In this document: one piece after another, positions 31,019-38,895 of the stretch | How positions within the stretch are numbered: position 1 is the stretch's first letter | How the letters are laid out: each line of letters opens with the position of its first letter | Origin: an uncultured Akkermansia sp. | Lineage (GTDB): Bacteria > Verrucomicrobiota > Verrucomicrobiia > Verrucomicrobiales > Akkermansiaceae | Assembly: GCA_904501975.1 (NCBI GenBank) | Contig: CAJGCZ010000019.1 | Span: 1 to 39,022 of the forward strand | Reading direction: 5' to 3' | DNA length: 39,022 nt | Translations under genes and position numbers: made by a program | Notes under the pieces: model-generated | The model's input: only the letters and a program-made list of their open reading frames with translations | The model's database searches: none | What the model was told of the DNA's origin: nothing

Positions 31019-34000
31019 ATGTTCCGATATTCCACAGCCTTATCCGTGATGGCACTTGCTGCTGTAAGTGCCCCATACGTCTGCCAGGCTCAGGATCCTG
31101 CCGGTAAGTTTAAGAGAATTACTCAACTCCAAACGAACGGCAAGATTAAAGAAGCCATTGCGCAGTGTGATGAAATGCTCAAGTATTTCTCCGACGGTAA
31201 ATCCCGAACCGTGGCTCAGTACGGTTTCTATGAGCCCTTCTTCGTTTGGAAGAAAGGTGAATTGCTCATGGCCTCTAAGGACTATGACCAGGCATACGCC
31301 ACGTTCCAGAACCTTGCCACCAATACCAAGTACCAGGATAAAAATATGCGCGAGCGCGCTCGCCGTAAAAAGCTCCTGAATGGTCAGGGCTATGATCCGT
31401 ACCTCACCGCCTCCAAGTACTACATGGCACTTTGCAAGTACCAGAAGGGTGTAGGTGACGGCAAGGAGCAGAAGTCTCCTGAGGCTTTCGCAGAAGCCAT
31501 TCCTCTGCTTGAGGAATACCTTGATTTGTACCAGGGCGGCAAGCTCTCCAAGATGGAGAAGGACCTCAAGCTCGATGGCCAGATTTGCTTCATGCTGATG
31601 CAGTCCTACATCCTCCAGCCCACGCCTGATTTCAAGAAGGCCGGTGCCTATCTGGAGCGTGGCCGCAAGTCCAAGGGCGTGTTGCCCGATGAAATGGCCA
31701 TGGCCGGTCTTTCCACGGTTATTAACGTAGCCATGAAGAATCCGGAGGCCATCGGCTGGGTGCGCGACATCATCGTATCCAACCCGCAGAGCTACTGCTT
31801 GGGCCCGGTGCGTATGGCTCGCCATGGTTCCACTTTCTTCAGCCCGGCACAGAGCTGTGTGAAGATGTTTGAAGAGGCTATGAAGGCCGGCGACGAAAAG
31901 AAGGCCAACGACAGTGCCCGCTCCGCCATCGCTCTTATGGGCATGGTTCCCAATACAGACGAGACGCTGAATGCCCTCAAGCAGATGAACTCCGTTGTTG
32001 GTACCGGCAAGGCCGTTATCTCCGATTTGGATGGCGCCAAGTATAAGGGTTCCGACTGCAAGAAGCTGTATGAAAACTACACCAAGTCTGTAGAGAACAA
32101 GATGCAGCTGGAGGCTTTCGCCGTGCAGCAGAGCGCTTCCATTGCTTTGACATACGGTTGCCATCGTTTGGCCAAGGCCGGCTACGGTATCATGGTCAAT
32201 CGTTACCCCGAATTGCAGACCAAGGATAAGGATGGCTACAAGCCTCTTGGTGATAAGCTCAAGCAGGCATACGCCCAGCTGAGCCGCACCACCGGTGATG
32301 AGGCCGCAGCCCGTGCTATTGAAGATTCTATTGATAAGTCTCAGGTAGGTGAGGATGGTGCTCTTGCACTTGTGCTTAATCGCATGATTCAGGCCCAGAA
32401 GGAAGAACGCTGGGAAGACGTGCTTTCCTTGGCCGACGAGGCTCTTGGCATGTCCGCCCTCAAGCCCACATCCTCCTCCTTCCTTCAGGTTCATACCTCC
32501 AAGGTGGCTGCGTTGAAGTCCTTGAAGCGCGAGCAAGAGGTAATTGCCGCCATCGAGAAGATTTTTGCTGACAACGTCATCGGCAATATCACCGACTCCA
32601 CACCGCAGCAGCTTACCTCTGTTGACCAGCAGCTCCGTTACTTCCTGTGCCTTGGTTACTACACCGCCATGCGCGAAGGTGGTGCCATTAACTCTGAGTA
32701 CCTCGACAAGATTCAGCAGTTGGTACGCGACTACGAAATCAAGTATCCCGACAAGAATGCCGAGGATAAGGTGCTTCCGCTCATTTACTTCTATGCTGTA
32801 AACTCCCTGATGCTTCGCAGCAATAAGGAAGACTTTGCTCCCGCTAAGGATATTTGCGATAAGTATCTGGAACGCTTCAAGGGGCATGATTACCATGCCA
32901 CCGTGCTGACAGTTAAGGCTACCATTATTATCACCACCAAGGATAAGCCGAATCTTGAGATTGCTATCCGTTGCTTGGAGGAAGCTGTAGAAGTAGCCCT
33001 TAAGCGTGGTGCTGAAGGTAAGGGCGCTGCCGGTGAGGCTCTCAACCGCCTTGCAATTAACGGTCGCTTGACCTTCCTCACGAAGGAAGACGGTTCTAAG
33101 GAAAGCAAGGAAGAGCAGGATGCTCGTCACCTTGCCTATTTCGAGAAGTTCTGGACGGATGTAGATGCCGGTGCAGAGACCAACCGCTTCGCTTTGCAGA
33201 TGTCTCGTCTCTACCTCTCCGCCGCTAAGAATACGGAGGAAGGTTATGCCAAGGCCATTAAGCGCATGGAAGACACCATTGTGCGTGAGGCTGCTTACTC
33301 TCAATCCCAGAACAAGCTTAATCCTGAGATTTCCACCACCATCACGGCTCTCATCGACACCAAGACGGAGGCAGAGAGCATGGGCTTGGATGCTGTGAAG
33401 GCATACATTGCCGATATCTCCGGCAAGGTTTCTAAGGCTGATAAGTCTACGCAGGCTTCTCTGTCCATGGCTGTATTGGGTGCTCTTTCTAAGGAGCGCG
33501 ATAAGTACATTGGCGATGATAGCCAGAAGGCTAAGCTCGACGAAATCGATGCTCAGATTGAAACGGAGCTCACCACGCTGGCTCGTGATTACAAGCCCGA
33601 GCAGCTCACGAACGATATCTGCTTCACCATCGGTGAAAACCTGCGCATGCGCGCCCCGATTGACAGTGGCAACAAGGACATGATTACCACCGCCATCAAT
33701 CGTGCTCTTCCCTATTACCGCGAGGCCATCAAGCGTGGCGGTAGCATGGTGGTAGAAAACAAGCGCGGCCTTGCAGATGCTCTTGCCGTAACAGGCGATG
33801 CAGCAAACCAGGCTGAGGCTGAGAAGCTGTACGAAGAGGTTATCAATTCCGGTGCTGATTACGAGGTGGTGAACGCCGCTCGTTTGGGTCAGGCTCGCGT
33901 GCTGTTGGCTAAGGGTGATAGCAATGCCGTTATCCAGCTGACACAGGCTTATCTGGAAGCCGATTCCGAATCCGAAGAGGCTCTCACCATGCGTATTATG

Positions 34001-34393
34001 CAGGCTGATGCCTTCGAGAAACTTGGTAAGATTGACGAGGCTGTGGATATTCACTACGCCATCATGCGCGATTACACCGGTGCCATTGCTGTATCTGCTC
34101 CTGCTTGTGAGAAGATGATGCGCTTGCTGTGGAACCGTGGCAAGGGTACCTACGCAGATAACCGCGACGGCACCTTCGACCACACCGATAAGTGGGTTGC
34201 TTGGAACCGTGGTGAAAACTACGTGAAGATGATCCAGCCGATGTTCGACGATGCTGCTACGCTTAAGGATATTCCCAAGGCCGAGCGCGACGCCTTCTAC
34301 AAGGTGAAGACCCTCGTAGACGAATATAAGGGTAACTCCGCCGTGCGTGAGGAAACTCGCCGCGAGCAGGCTGATCGCAAGAAGTATCAATAA
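31019..34393 (+). CDS. Very large secreted TPR-type repeat protein
   Basis: The 1124-residue product has a signal peptide (MFRYSTALSVMALAAVSA, cleavage near VCQA-QDP). The rest is almost all helical pairs with TPR-like spacing, for example AAARAIEDSIDKSQVGEDGA and EKLYEEVINSGADYEVVNAA followed by RLGQARVLLAKGDSNAVIQL. It should be a periplasmic or outer-membrane-facing scaffold. A GTG at 30989 would add ten residues before the signal peptide and was not used. Position behind exbB-exbD-exbD suggests it is the periplasmic partner or effector. No catalytic motif is seen. Confidence 0.82.
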   Translation: MFRYSTALSVMALAAVSAPYVCQAQDPAGKFKRITQLQTNGKIKEAIAQCDEMLKYFSDGKSRTVAQYGFYEPFFVWKKGELLMASKDYDQAYATFQNLATNTKYQDKNMRERARRKKLLNGQGYDPYLTASKYYMALCKYQKGVGDGKEQKSPEAFAEAIPLLEEYLDLYQGGKLSKMEKDLKLDGQICFMLMQSYILQPTPDFKKAGAYLERGRKSKGVLPDEMAMAGLSTVINVAMKNPEAIGWVRDIIVSNPQSYCLGPVRMARHGSTFFSPAQSCVKMFEEAMKAGDEKKANDSARSAIALMGMVPNTDETLNALKQMNSVVGTGKAVISDLDGAKYKGSDCKKLYENYTKSVENKMQLEAFAVQQSASIALTYGCHRLAKAGYGIMVNRYPELQTKDKDGYKPLGDKLKQAYAQLSRTTGDEAAARAIEDSIDKSQVGEDGALALVLNRMIQAQKEERWEDVLSLADEALGMSALKPTSSSFLQVHTSKVAALKSLKREQEVIAAIEKIFADNVIGNITDSTPQQLTSVDQQLRYFLCLGYYTAMREGGAINSEYLDKIQQLVRDYEIKYPDKNAEDKVLPLIYFYAVNSLMLRSNKEDFAPAKDICDKYLERFKGHDYHATVLTVKATIIITTKDKPNLEIAIRCLEEAVEVALKRGAEGKGAAGEALNRLAINGRLTFLTKEDGSKESKEEQDARHLAYFEKFWTDVDAGAETNRFALQMSRLYLSAAKNTEEGYAKAIKRMEDTIVREAAYSQSQNKLNPEISTTITALIDTKTEAESMGLDAVKAYIADISGKVSKADKSTQASLSMAVLGALSKERDKYIGDDSQKAKLDEIDAQIETELTTLARDYKPEQLTNDICFTIGENLRMRAPIDSGNKDMITTAINRALPYYREAIKRGGSMVVENKRGLADALAVTGDAANQAEAEKLYEEVINSGADYEVVNAARLGQARVLLAKGDSNAVIQLTQAYLEADSESEEALTMRIMQADAFEKLGKIDEAVDIHYAIMRDYTGAIAVSAPACEKMMRLLWNRGKGTYADNRDGTFDHTDKWVAWNRGENYVKMIQPMFDDAATLKDIPKAERDAFYKVKTLVDEYKGNSAVREETRREQADRKKYQ

Positions 34394-34426
34394 AGCTTGA
34401 ATCAATAACCTAAGATTTCAATTCTC

Positions 34427-35455
34427 ATGAATTTCCGCAATATTATTTCCGCTGCATTGTCAGCCGCTGTTATCTTCTCTTGCGCCGCTGAGGCGCAGGA
34501 GAAGAGCCCGACCATCGTGGCTCGCGCTGCTAAGAAGGCAAAGGAGGGGGCTGATACCAAGGTTGGCAACATCAACATTGTGTCCTCCACTAAGCCCGGT
34601 GTTTATACCTACCAGAAGGATGCTGATACCACCCCCGAGGTGAATATTGAGAAGAATTTCTCCATCTTCTATGCCCTTACTCCGGCGGAGCTTGTCGAGG
34701 CGTTGCGCTTGTACGCAGCAGAGGATTTTGAAGCTGCCCGTAAGGCTCTTCATACCTCTCGCAAGCACCTCACCAACTGGCGTGGTTTGCCCGAGGGCCC
34801 GTATCTGCGTGCTTACCGTGCAGAGGTGCAGTGCGCTGTGCGCCAGCTCGATTTTGCCGGTGCTGTTGCCGTGGTTAACGATTTCCCGGAGGATGTGAAT
34901 AAGATTCTCACCGCTCAGGATAAAGCTACCGCCAACGCTGTTAAGCTGCTGTATGCCGCTACGAAGGAAGGCAGCATTAGCCCCGACAAGATTACTGAAA
35001 ATATCAACACCATCGTTTCTAAGCAGGGCAAGGCTGTAACTCCGTCCGTGTATGGCTGGCTCTACTTTGCTCAGGGTGCGGCTTACCAGGCAGCTATCCC
35101 GGCAGATCAGATTAGCTCTCACAACATCTCCGAAGAGCACAAGCTTAATGCCAGCAAGGCTATCGATGCCTACTGCATTGCCGGTATCAGCTCTCACGGT
35201 GCTGAGATGCAGATTCCGGTGGAGGCGCTGAAGCGTGCTCAGTTGCTGCTTTGGTCCATGCCCGGTGTGCAAAAGGAAGTGAAGGACTTCGGTCATCCCA
35301 CTCCGCAGAAGTTCAAGAAGGCTTCTCAGAACTTCCAGGATGCTGTATCCTTGGCTTACATGCTGATTAATGTTTACGGTGTAGAGGCAGATGCTTCCTC
35401 CCCCATTGCTCAGGCTGCTAAGCTGTTCCAGAACACCAAGGTAGGCAAGAAGTAA
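34427..35455 (+). CDS. Secreted TPR-like protein, last gene of the ExbB/ExbD cluster
   Basis: The 342-residue protein has a signal peptide (MNFRNIISAALSAAVIFSCAAEA). The mature part has TPR-like helices, such as ALRLYAAEDFEAARKALHTS and SVYGWLYFAQGAAYQAA. It follows the large TPR protein by 33 nt and precedes a strong terminator, so it closes the operon. It is probably a partner of that protein. No family name is offered. Confidence 0.78.
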   Translation: MNFRNIISAALSAAVIFSCAAEAQEKSPTIVARAAKKAKEGADTKVGNINIVSSTKPGVYTYQKDADTTPEVNIEKNFSIFYALTPAELVEALRLYAAEDFEAARKALHTSRKHLTNWRGLPEGPYLRAYRAEVQCAVRQLDFAGAVAVVNDFPEDVNKILTAQDKATANAVKLLYAATKEGSISPDKITENINTIVSKQGKAVTPSVYGWLYFAQGAAYQAAIPADQISSHNISEEHKLNASKAIDAYCIAGISSHGAEMQIPVEALKRAQLLLWSMPGVQKEVKDFGHPTPQKFKKASQNFQDAVSLAYMLINVYGVEADASSPIAQAAKLFQNTKVGKK

Positions 35456-35469
35456 TCATCCCTTCATAC

Positions 35470-35511
35470 GGGCGGAGGGCTGTATGCAGAACGGCTCTCC
35501 GCCCTTTTTTT
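35470..35511 (+). terminator. Terminator of the ExbB/ExbD-TPR operon
   Basis: GGGCGGAG (35470-35477) pairs with CTCCGCCC (35497-35504), followed by seven Ts (35505-35511). Confidence 0.92.
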
Positions 35512-35527
35512 CACTCTAAACTCGCTC

Positions 35528-35533
35528 TAGTAT
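35528..35533 (+). promoter_or_regulatory. Probable -10 box of the GNAT gene
   Basis: TAGTAT at 35528-35533 ends one base before an ATG at 35535 and 10 nt before the next in-frame ATG at 35544. A clear -35 is not seen; the expected position falls in the terminator T-run. Confidence 0.35.
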
Positions 35534-35543
35534 TATGCAAGAC

Positions 35544-36017
35544 ATGCTTGTTCGTCTCCTCACTCTGCCGGATGCCGCCCCGCAGCGCACCGCTTTGGCA
35601 GAGAAGGGTATTAATATCCGCCGTTGTAACCCCTTTGAGGCACATATCCTCGAAGATTGGATTGCAGAGCATTTCAGCCCCCGCTGGGTGTGCGAGAGCC
35701 GCGTAGCTATGGCTCACCAGCCCTCCGGTTGCTTTATTGCTACCAAAGATTCTCAAATCCTCGGTTTTGTGTGCATCGATGCCACGGCTCGCGGGTTCAT
35801 TGGCCCGATGGGGGTGAGTGAGGCAGCTCGCGGGCAGGGCGTTGGCAAGGCGCTGATGTTGACCGGGCTTGAGCAAATGCGCTCTCTGGGCTATGTTTAT
35901 GCTATCATCGGCGGAGCCGGTCCGGTGGATTTGTATAAGCGCTGGGTGGGGGCTACCGTAATTGAAGATTCCATGCCCGGTATTTATGCAGATATTCTCC
36001 CAAATCCGGTAAAATGA
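35544..36017 (+). CDS. GNAT-family N-acetyltransferase
   Basis: The 157-residue protein has the GNAT acetyl-CoA site GPMGVSEAARGQGVGKALM (about residues 90-108, pattern RxxGxG) and a following helix with LEQMRSLGYVYAIIGG. The substrate is unknown. The ATG at 35544 is preferred because the one at 35535 is one base after the -10 box; the difference is only three residues. It is a single-gene unit. Confidence 0.8.
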   Translation: MLVRLLTLPDAAPQRTALAEKGINIRRCNPFEAHILEDWIAEHFSPRWVCESRVAMAHQPSGCFIATKDSQILGFVCIDATARGFIGPMGVSEAARGQGVGKALMLTGLEQMRSLGYVYAIIGGAGPVDLYKRWVGATVIEDSMPGIYADILPNPVK

Positions 36018-36079
36018 TGTTTTTTGAGAGTATATCCGGCTTTAAGAATTATTTTTTTGGATAATCAGCACAGTTTACC

Positions 36080-36108
36080 TTGACACCGGGCTGAAATCCT
36101 GCTAATTT
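36080..36108 (+). promoter_or_regulatory. Promoter of the acidic-tailed lipoprotein
   Basis: TTGACA (36080-36085, perfect consensus), 17-bp spacer, TAATTT (36103-36108). The leader is about 20 nt. Confidence 0.7.
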
Positions 36109-36135
36109 TGAAATGTAGTATATCTTATTTCCTCC

Positions 36136-37149
36136 ATGAAACAGTTTCTCCTCATTCCGACAAGTGCTCTTGTGGCGGCAATTGTTATGACTTCCTGCCA
36201 GAAAGAAGAGCTCTCTTGCACTCAGTTGGTAAATGAACTTACCGAAGTTTTGCAGAAAGTAACGGACTATGATTCCGCCGTTGCAGCCGCTCCCCGTGTA
36301 GAGGCTTTGATGCTCCGTTGGCAGAAGGCTGCTACTCGCCCGATTGATTTTGATGGTACTTCCCTTCATGCCAGCTCTTTGGATGAAGGTAAGGCTTATC
36401 TCGAAGCACTTGAAAAGCTCGTAGAGCAGGTGGCTCGCGTGAAGGCTAGCTATCCCTCTACCTCTTACGACGGCGATATCGATACCGAGCGTCTTACTCG
36501 TGCCGTTGGTAGCGGTGGTGTGATGAAGCGCCCCGAGGCTGCAGCCGAACTGAAGAAGGGTGAGGCTTACATTGCCAAGTACCAGACCAACAACACCAGC
36601 TTCTCTGGTGATGCCAATAACTCTGTAAACGTATTCATGGAGTGCTATGGCTGTGCAGAGCTTAAGGCTGCTTTGGAAATCAAGGCTGAGCCCAATCCTG
36701 CTGTTTCCGGCGTGTTCGCTATGGATGGCGAGGCTGACAAGGTAGCAACTCCGGAGTATGTGGAGCCCGCCGGTGGTGAGGCTGCTGAAGGTGCAGAGGA
36801 ACCCGCCGAAGGCGAAGAACCCGCTGCCACGGATGAAGAAACCACGGATGAAGAACCCTCTGTAGACGAGCCCGCAGACGAGGAGCCCGCCGATTCTGAG
36901 GAGACAACTGACGAGGAACCCTCCGTAGACCTTGATTTGGATGTTTCCGTTGATGAGGAAGAACCCGCAGACGAAGAGCCTGCCGAGGAAGAGCCCGCAG
37001 AAGAATCCACCGAAGAGGATGTAACTGTGGACGAGCCTGCTGACGAGGAGGTAGCCGACGAGGAAACTGTAGAGGAGGAGCCTGCTGAAGAGGAAACAGA
37101 AGAAGATACCGGTGATGTCGATTTGGACATCGGTGACTTGGATCTGTAA
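36136..37149 (+). CDS. Lipoprotein with a long acidic Glu/Asp/Pro tail
   Basis: The 337-residue protein has a lipoprotein signal with Cys21 in VMTSC. A helical domain runs over about 22-210. The C-terminal 125 residues (about 212-337) are low-complexity and extremely acidic, built from DEEPA/EEEPAEE units, ending DVDLDIGDLDL. An 11-residue unit EETTDEEPSVD occurs twice. The tail may bind cations or basic partners such as cell-wall or cationic proteins, but that is speculation. The gene has a perfect -35, and its terminator lies just upstream of truA. Function unknown. Confidence 0.8.
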   Translation: MKQFLLIPTSALVAAIVMTSCQKEELSCTQLVNELTEVLQKVTDYDSAVAAAPRVEALMLRWQKAATRPIDFDGTSLHASSLDEGKAYLEALEKLVEQVARVKASYPSTSYDGDIDTERLTRAVGSGGVMKRPEAAAELKKGEAYIAKYQTNNTSFSGDANNSVNVFMECYGCAELKAALEIKAEPNPAVSGVFAMDGEADKVATPEYVEPAGGEAAEGAEEPAEGEEPAATDEETTDEEPSVDEPADEEPADSEETTDEEPSVDLDLDVSVDEEEPADEEPAEEEPAEESTEEDVTVDEPADEEVADEETVEEEPAEEETEEDTGDVDLDIGDLDL

Positions 37150-37184
37150 TCCTACTCCGTTTTATTGAAAAGCAATTTTCAACC

Positions 37185-37222
37185 GGGGCCGCAGCACCAA
37201 AGGGTGTTTGCGGCCCCTTTTC
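37185..37222 (+). terminator. Terminator of the acidic lipoprotein gene
   Basis: GGGGCCGC (37185-37192) pairs with GCGGCCCC (37210-37217), with an inner CACC/GGTG pairing, followed by TTTTCT. It lies 12 nt before truA and so argues against starts of truA upstream of it. Confidence 0.88.
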
Positions 37223-37233
37223 TAAAAAAAGAA

Positions 37234-38001
37234 ATGCCCAGACTTCTTTTTACTTGCGCTTACGATGGCACGCCGTGGTGTGGTTGGCAAAGCCAGGCCG
37301 GCGGCTGCACAATTCAGGATACGCTGGAGGCTGCATTTGGTGCTATATTGAAGGCTCCGGTCAGAATTGCTGCCTCCGGGCGTACAGACGCGGGCGTGCA
37401 TGCCGTAGCGCAGTGTTTTCATGCGGATATCCCGGAAACCTGCCGCATGAGTCCGCAGAACTGGGTGGCGGCCCTTAATGCTCATTTGCCTGCCAGTATT
37501 CGTATTTTTAGTGCAGTACCGGTGGAATCCGATTTTCATGCACGATTTAATGCGCGCAGCAAGGTGTACGAATACGTGATTAGCACGGCTGCCGTATTGA
37601 GCCCGTTTGAGGTAAATCGCGTTTGGCATTGTCCGCATGGTGTGGATGCGCAAGCGTTGGCAGAGGCCTTGCAGGTGTATGTAGGCGAGCATGATTTTCG
37701 CCGCTTTGCCGCCAAGCGCGGTAATGAGCCTGCAGAGCCGCCTGCGGACTATTTTGTGCGCCGTATCTACAGCGCCGATGTAACAGAAGAGCAGGGCGGC
37801 AAAATACTACGTTTGCGCTATCACGGAAACGGCTTTATGTATCGAATGGTGCGTTTGCTTACCGGTACGGCCCATAAGGTGGCTGTCGGGAAAATGAGTA
37901 GCGAAGCTTTGCGTGCGATGCTTCTTGAGCCTCTGGGGGAAAAAACACGCCACTGCGCGCCGTCTGACGGCTTATATTTGACGGAGGTGCTATACCAATA
38001 A
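37234..38001 (+). CDS. truA: tRNA pseudouridine(38-40) synthase
   Basis: TruA makes pseudouridine at positions 38-40 in the anticodon arm of many tRNAs. The 255-residue protein has the catalytic aspartate in SGRTDAGVHA, the N-terminal CAYDGTPWCGWQ, and RYHGNGFMYRMVRLLTG near the C-terminus. The ATG at 37234 fits the family start (MPRLLFTCAYDG). A frame-open ATG at 37165 lies upstream of the previous gene's terminator and was rejected. It is convergent with the Sel1 gene. Confidence 0.95.
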   Translation: MPRLLFTCAYDGTPWCGWQSQAGGCTIQDTLEAAFGAILKAPVRIAASGRTDAGVHAVAQCFHADIPETCRMSPQNWVAALNAHLPASIRIFSAVPVESDFHARFNARSKVYEYVISTAAVLSPFEVNRVWHCPHGVDAQALAEALQVYVGEHDFRRFAAKRGNEPAEPPADYFVRRIYSADVTEEQGGKILRLRYHGNGFMYRMVRLLTGTAHKVAVGKMSSEALRAMLLEPLGEKTRHCAPSDGLYLTEVLYQ

Positions 38002-38025
38002 AGCAGAAAGTTATTTATAGATGAG

Positions 38026-38055
38026 CGCCCGCCTATGAATGTTCATAGGCGGGCG
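38026..38055. terminator. Bidirectional hairpin between truA and the Sel1 gene
   Basis: An almost perfect palindrome: CGCCCGCCTATGAA (38026-38039) pairs with TTCATAGGCGGGCG (38042-38055). T-runs are weak on both sides. It lies between two convergent genes and may stop both. Confidence 0.65.
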
Positions 38056-38090
38056 GATGATTTCAACTGCTATGTGAATGTTGAGTGGTA

Positions 38091-38579
38091 TTAGTTAGCC
38101 TCAGCAGGAGCAGGGGTATCTGTGGCGCAGTCCTTCTTCTGTTCCTTCATGAGCTCGCGGCAACGCTTCATCATTTCCTTAGCTTTAGCCTCATCCTTCT
38201 TCACACCTTTGCCGGTGGCGTACATCTTAGCAAGGGCGCAGCAGGCAGAAGCATCGCCTTCTGCAGCGGCTTTTTCAAGGCCGGGCAGGGCTTTGGTGTA
38301 CATTTCTTCGGCTTTTGCGCTGTCCTGCTGTACATTATTCATTCCGGTATCGGTCAACCAGGCAATTGTGTACTGCGCTATGGGGTCTCCATTTGCGGCT
38401 TCAATGGTGATTGTCTCCATGTCGAGTTCGTAAACTTCCTCGCACGGAGTGCTGTTATCAGCCTGTTGCTGCTCGCAACATGCTGATTTTTCGCAGTTTG
38501 CTTTGCATTCGGTGGTTTCTGCACAGAAGGCAGCTGTGGCGCCGAGTGTGAACATGCTGATTAATGTGTATGTCTTCAT
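38091..38579 (-). CDS. Secreted Sel1-like repeat protein
   Basis: The 162-residue product has a signal peptide (MKTYTLISMFTLGATAAFCA). The N-terminal mature region is cysteine-rich (TECKANCEKSACCEQ). One or two Sel1-type helical repeats follow at about 58-138, with ALAKMYATGKGVKKDEAKA as the clearest match. Sel1 repeats are protein-binding scaffolds related to TPR. The tail is short and Ala/Pro-rich. It is a single-gene unit facing truA. Confidence 0.82.
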   Translation of the reverse strand: MKTYTLISMFTLGATAAFCAETTECKANCEKSACCEQQQADNSTPCEEVYELDMETITIEAANGDPIAQYTIAWLTDTGMNNVQQDSAKAEEMYTKALPGLEKAAAEGDASACCALAKMYATGKGVKKDEAKAKEMMKRCRELMKEQKKDCATDTPAPAEAN

Positions 38580-38582
38580 AGG

Positions 38583-38611
38583 CCTATAATCTGCTTCTAA
38601 CTTTGGTCGAA
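38583..38611 (-). promoter_or_regulatory. Possible promoter of the Sel1 gene
   Basis: Read on the minus strand: TTCGAC (38611-38606), 17-bp spacer, TATAGG (38588-38583), ending 3 nt before the ATG. Matches are weak. Confidence 0.3.
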
Positions 38612-38699
38612 TTCAATCTATTTTTCTACCTTTTTGCCCGCAAAAATACACTTTTTTGCACTTTTTTACAGAAAAAATTAGAAAAAAGAATAAAAATGC

Positions 38700-38728
38700 T
38701 TGACTTGAGATGGTGAATCAGATAAAAT
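38700..38728 (+). promoter_or_regulatory. Strong promoter of tRNA-Thr and tuf
   Basis: TTGACT (38700-38705), 17-bp spacer, TAAAAT (38723-38728). About 60 bp upstream (38640-38699) is a run of alternating A- and T-tracts, consistent with an UP element. This is the best promoter in the window. Confidence 0.82.
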
Positions 38729-38743
38729 GCCCACGTGCTTTAT

Positions 38744-38759
38744 GTTCCCAGTCGGGAAC
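38744..38759 (+). other. Leader hairpin before tRNA-Thr
   Basis: GTTCCC (38744-38749) pairs with GGGAAC (38754-38759) over a 4-nt loop, just downstream of the transcription start. It may guide 5' processing of the tRNA-tuf transcript. Confidence 0.5.
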
Positions 38760-38774
38760 AATCTCGAGCCAAAC

Positions 38775-38846
<72 letters not shown>

Positions 38847-38895
38847 TTTTCTGGCTCATGCAAGAATAAGCAGCCCAAACAAATTACTATTCATT

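Noticed and set aside
31040..34405. Antisense open frame of about 1121 codons opposite the large TPR gene
   Set aside because: It mirrors a real gene with a signal peptide and TPR repeats. Its length results from the codon bias of the sense gene, and its product has no recognisable domain.
36645..37130. Ser-rich antisense open frame opposite the acidic tail
   Set aside because: Glu/Asp/Pro codons read in reverse give Ser/Gly-rich runs. The sense gene has a promoter, lipobox and terminator.
37165..37233. N-terminal extension of truA from the ATG at 37165
   Set aside because: The extension covers the terminator hairpin of the upstream lipoprotein gene and does not match the TruA family N-terminus.
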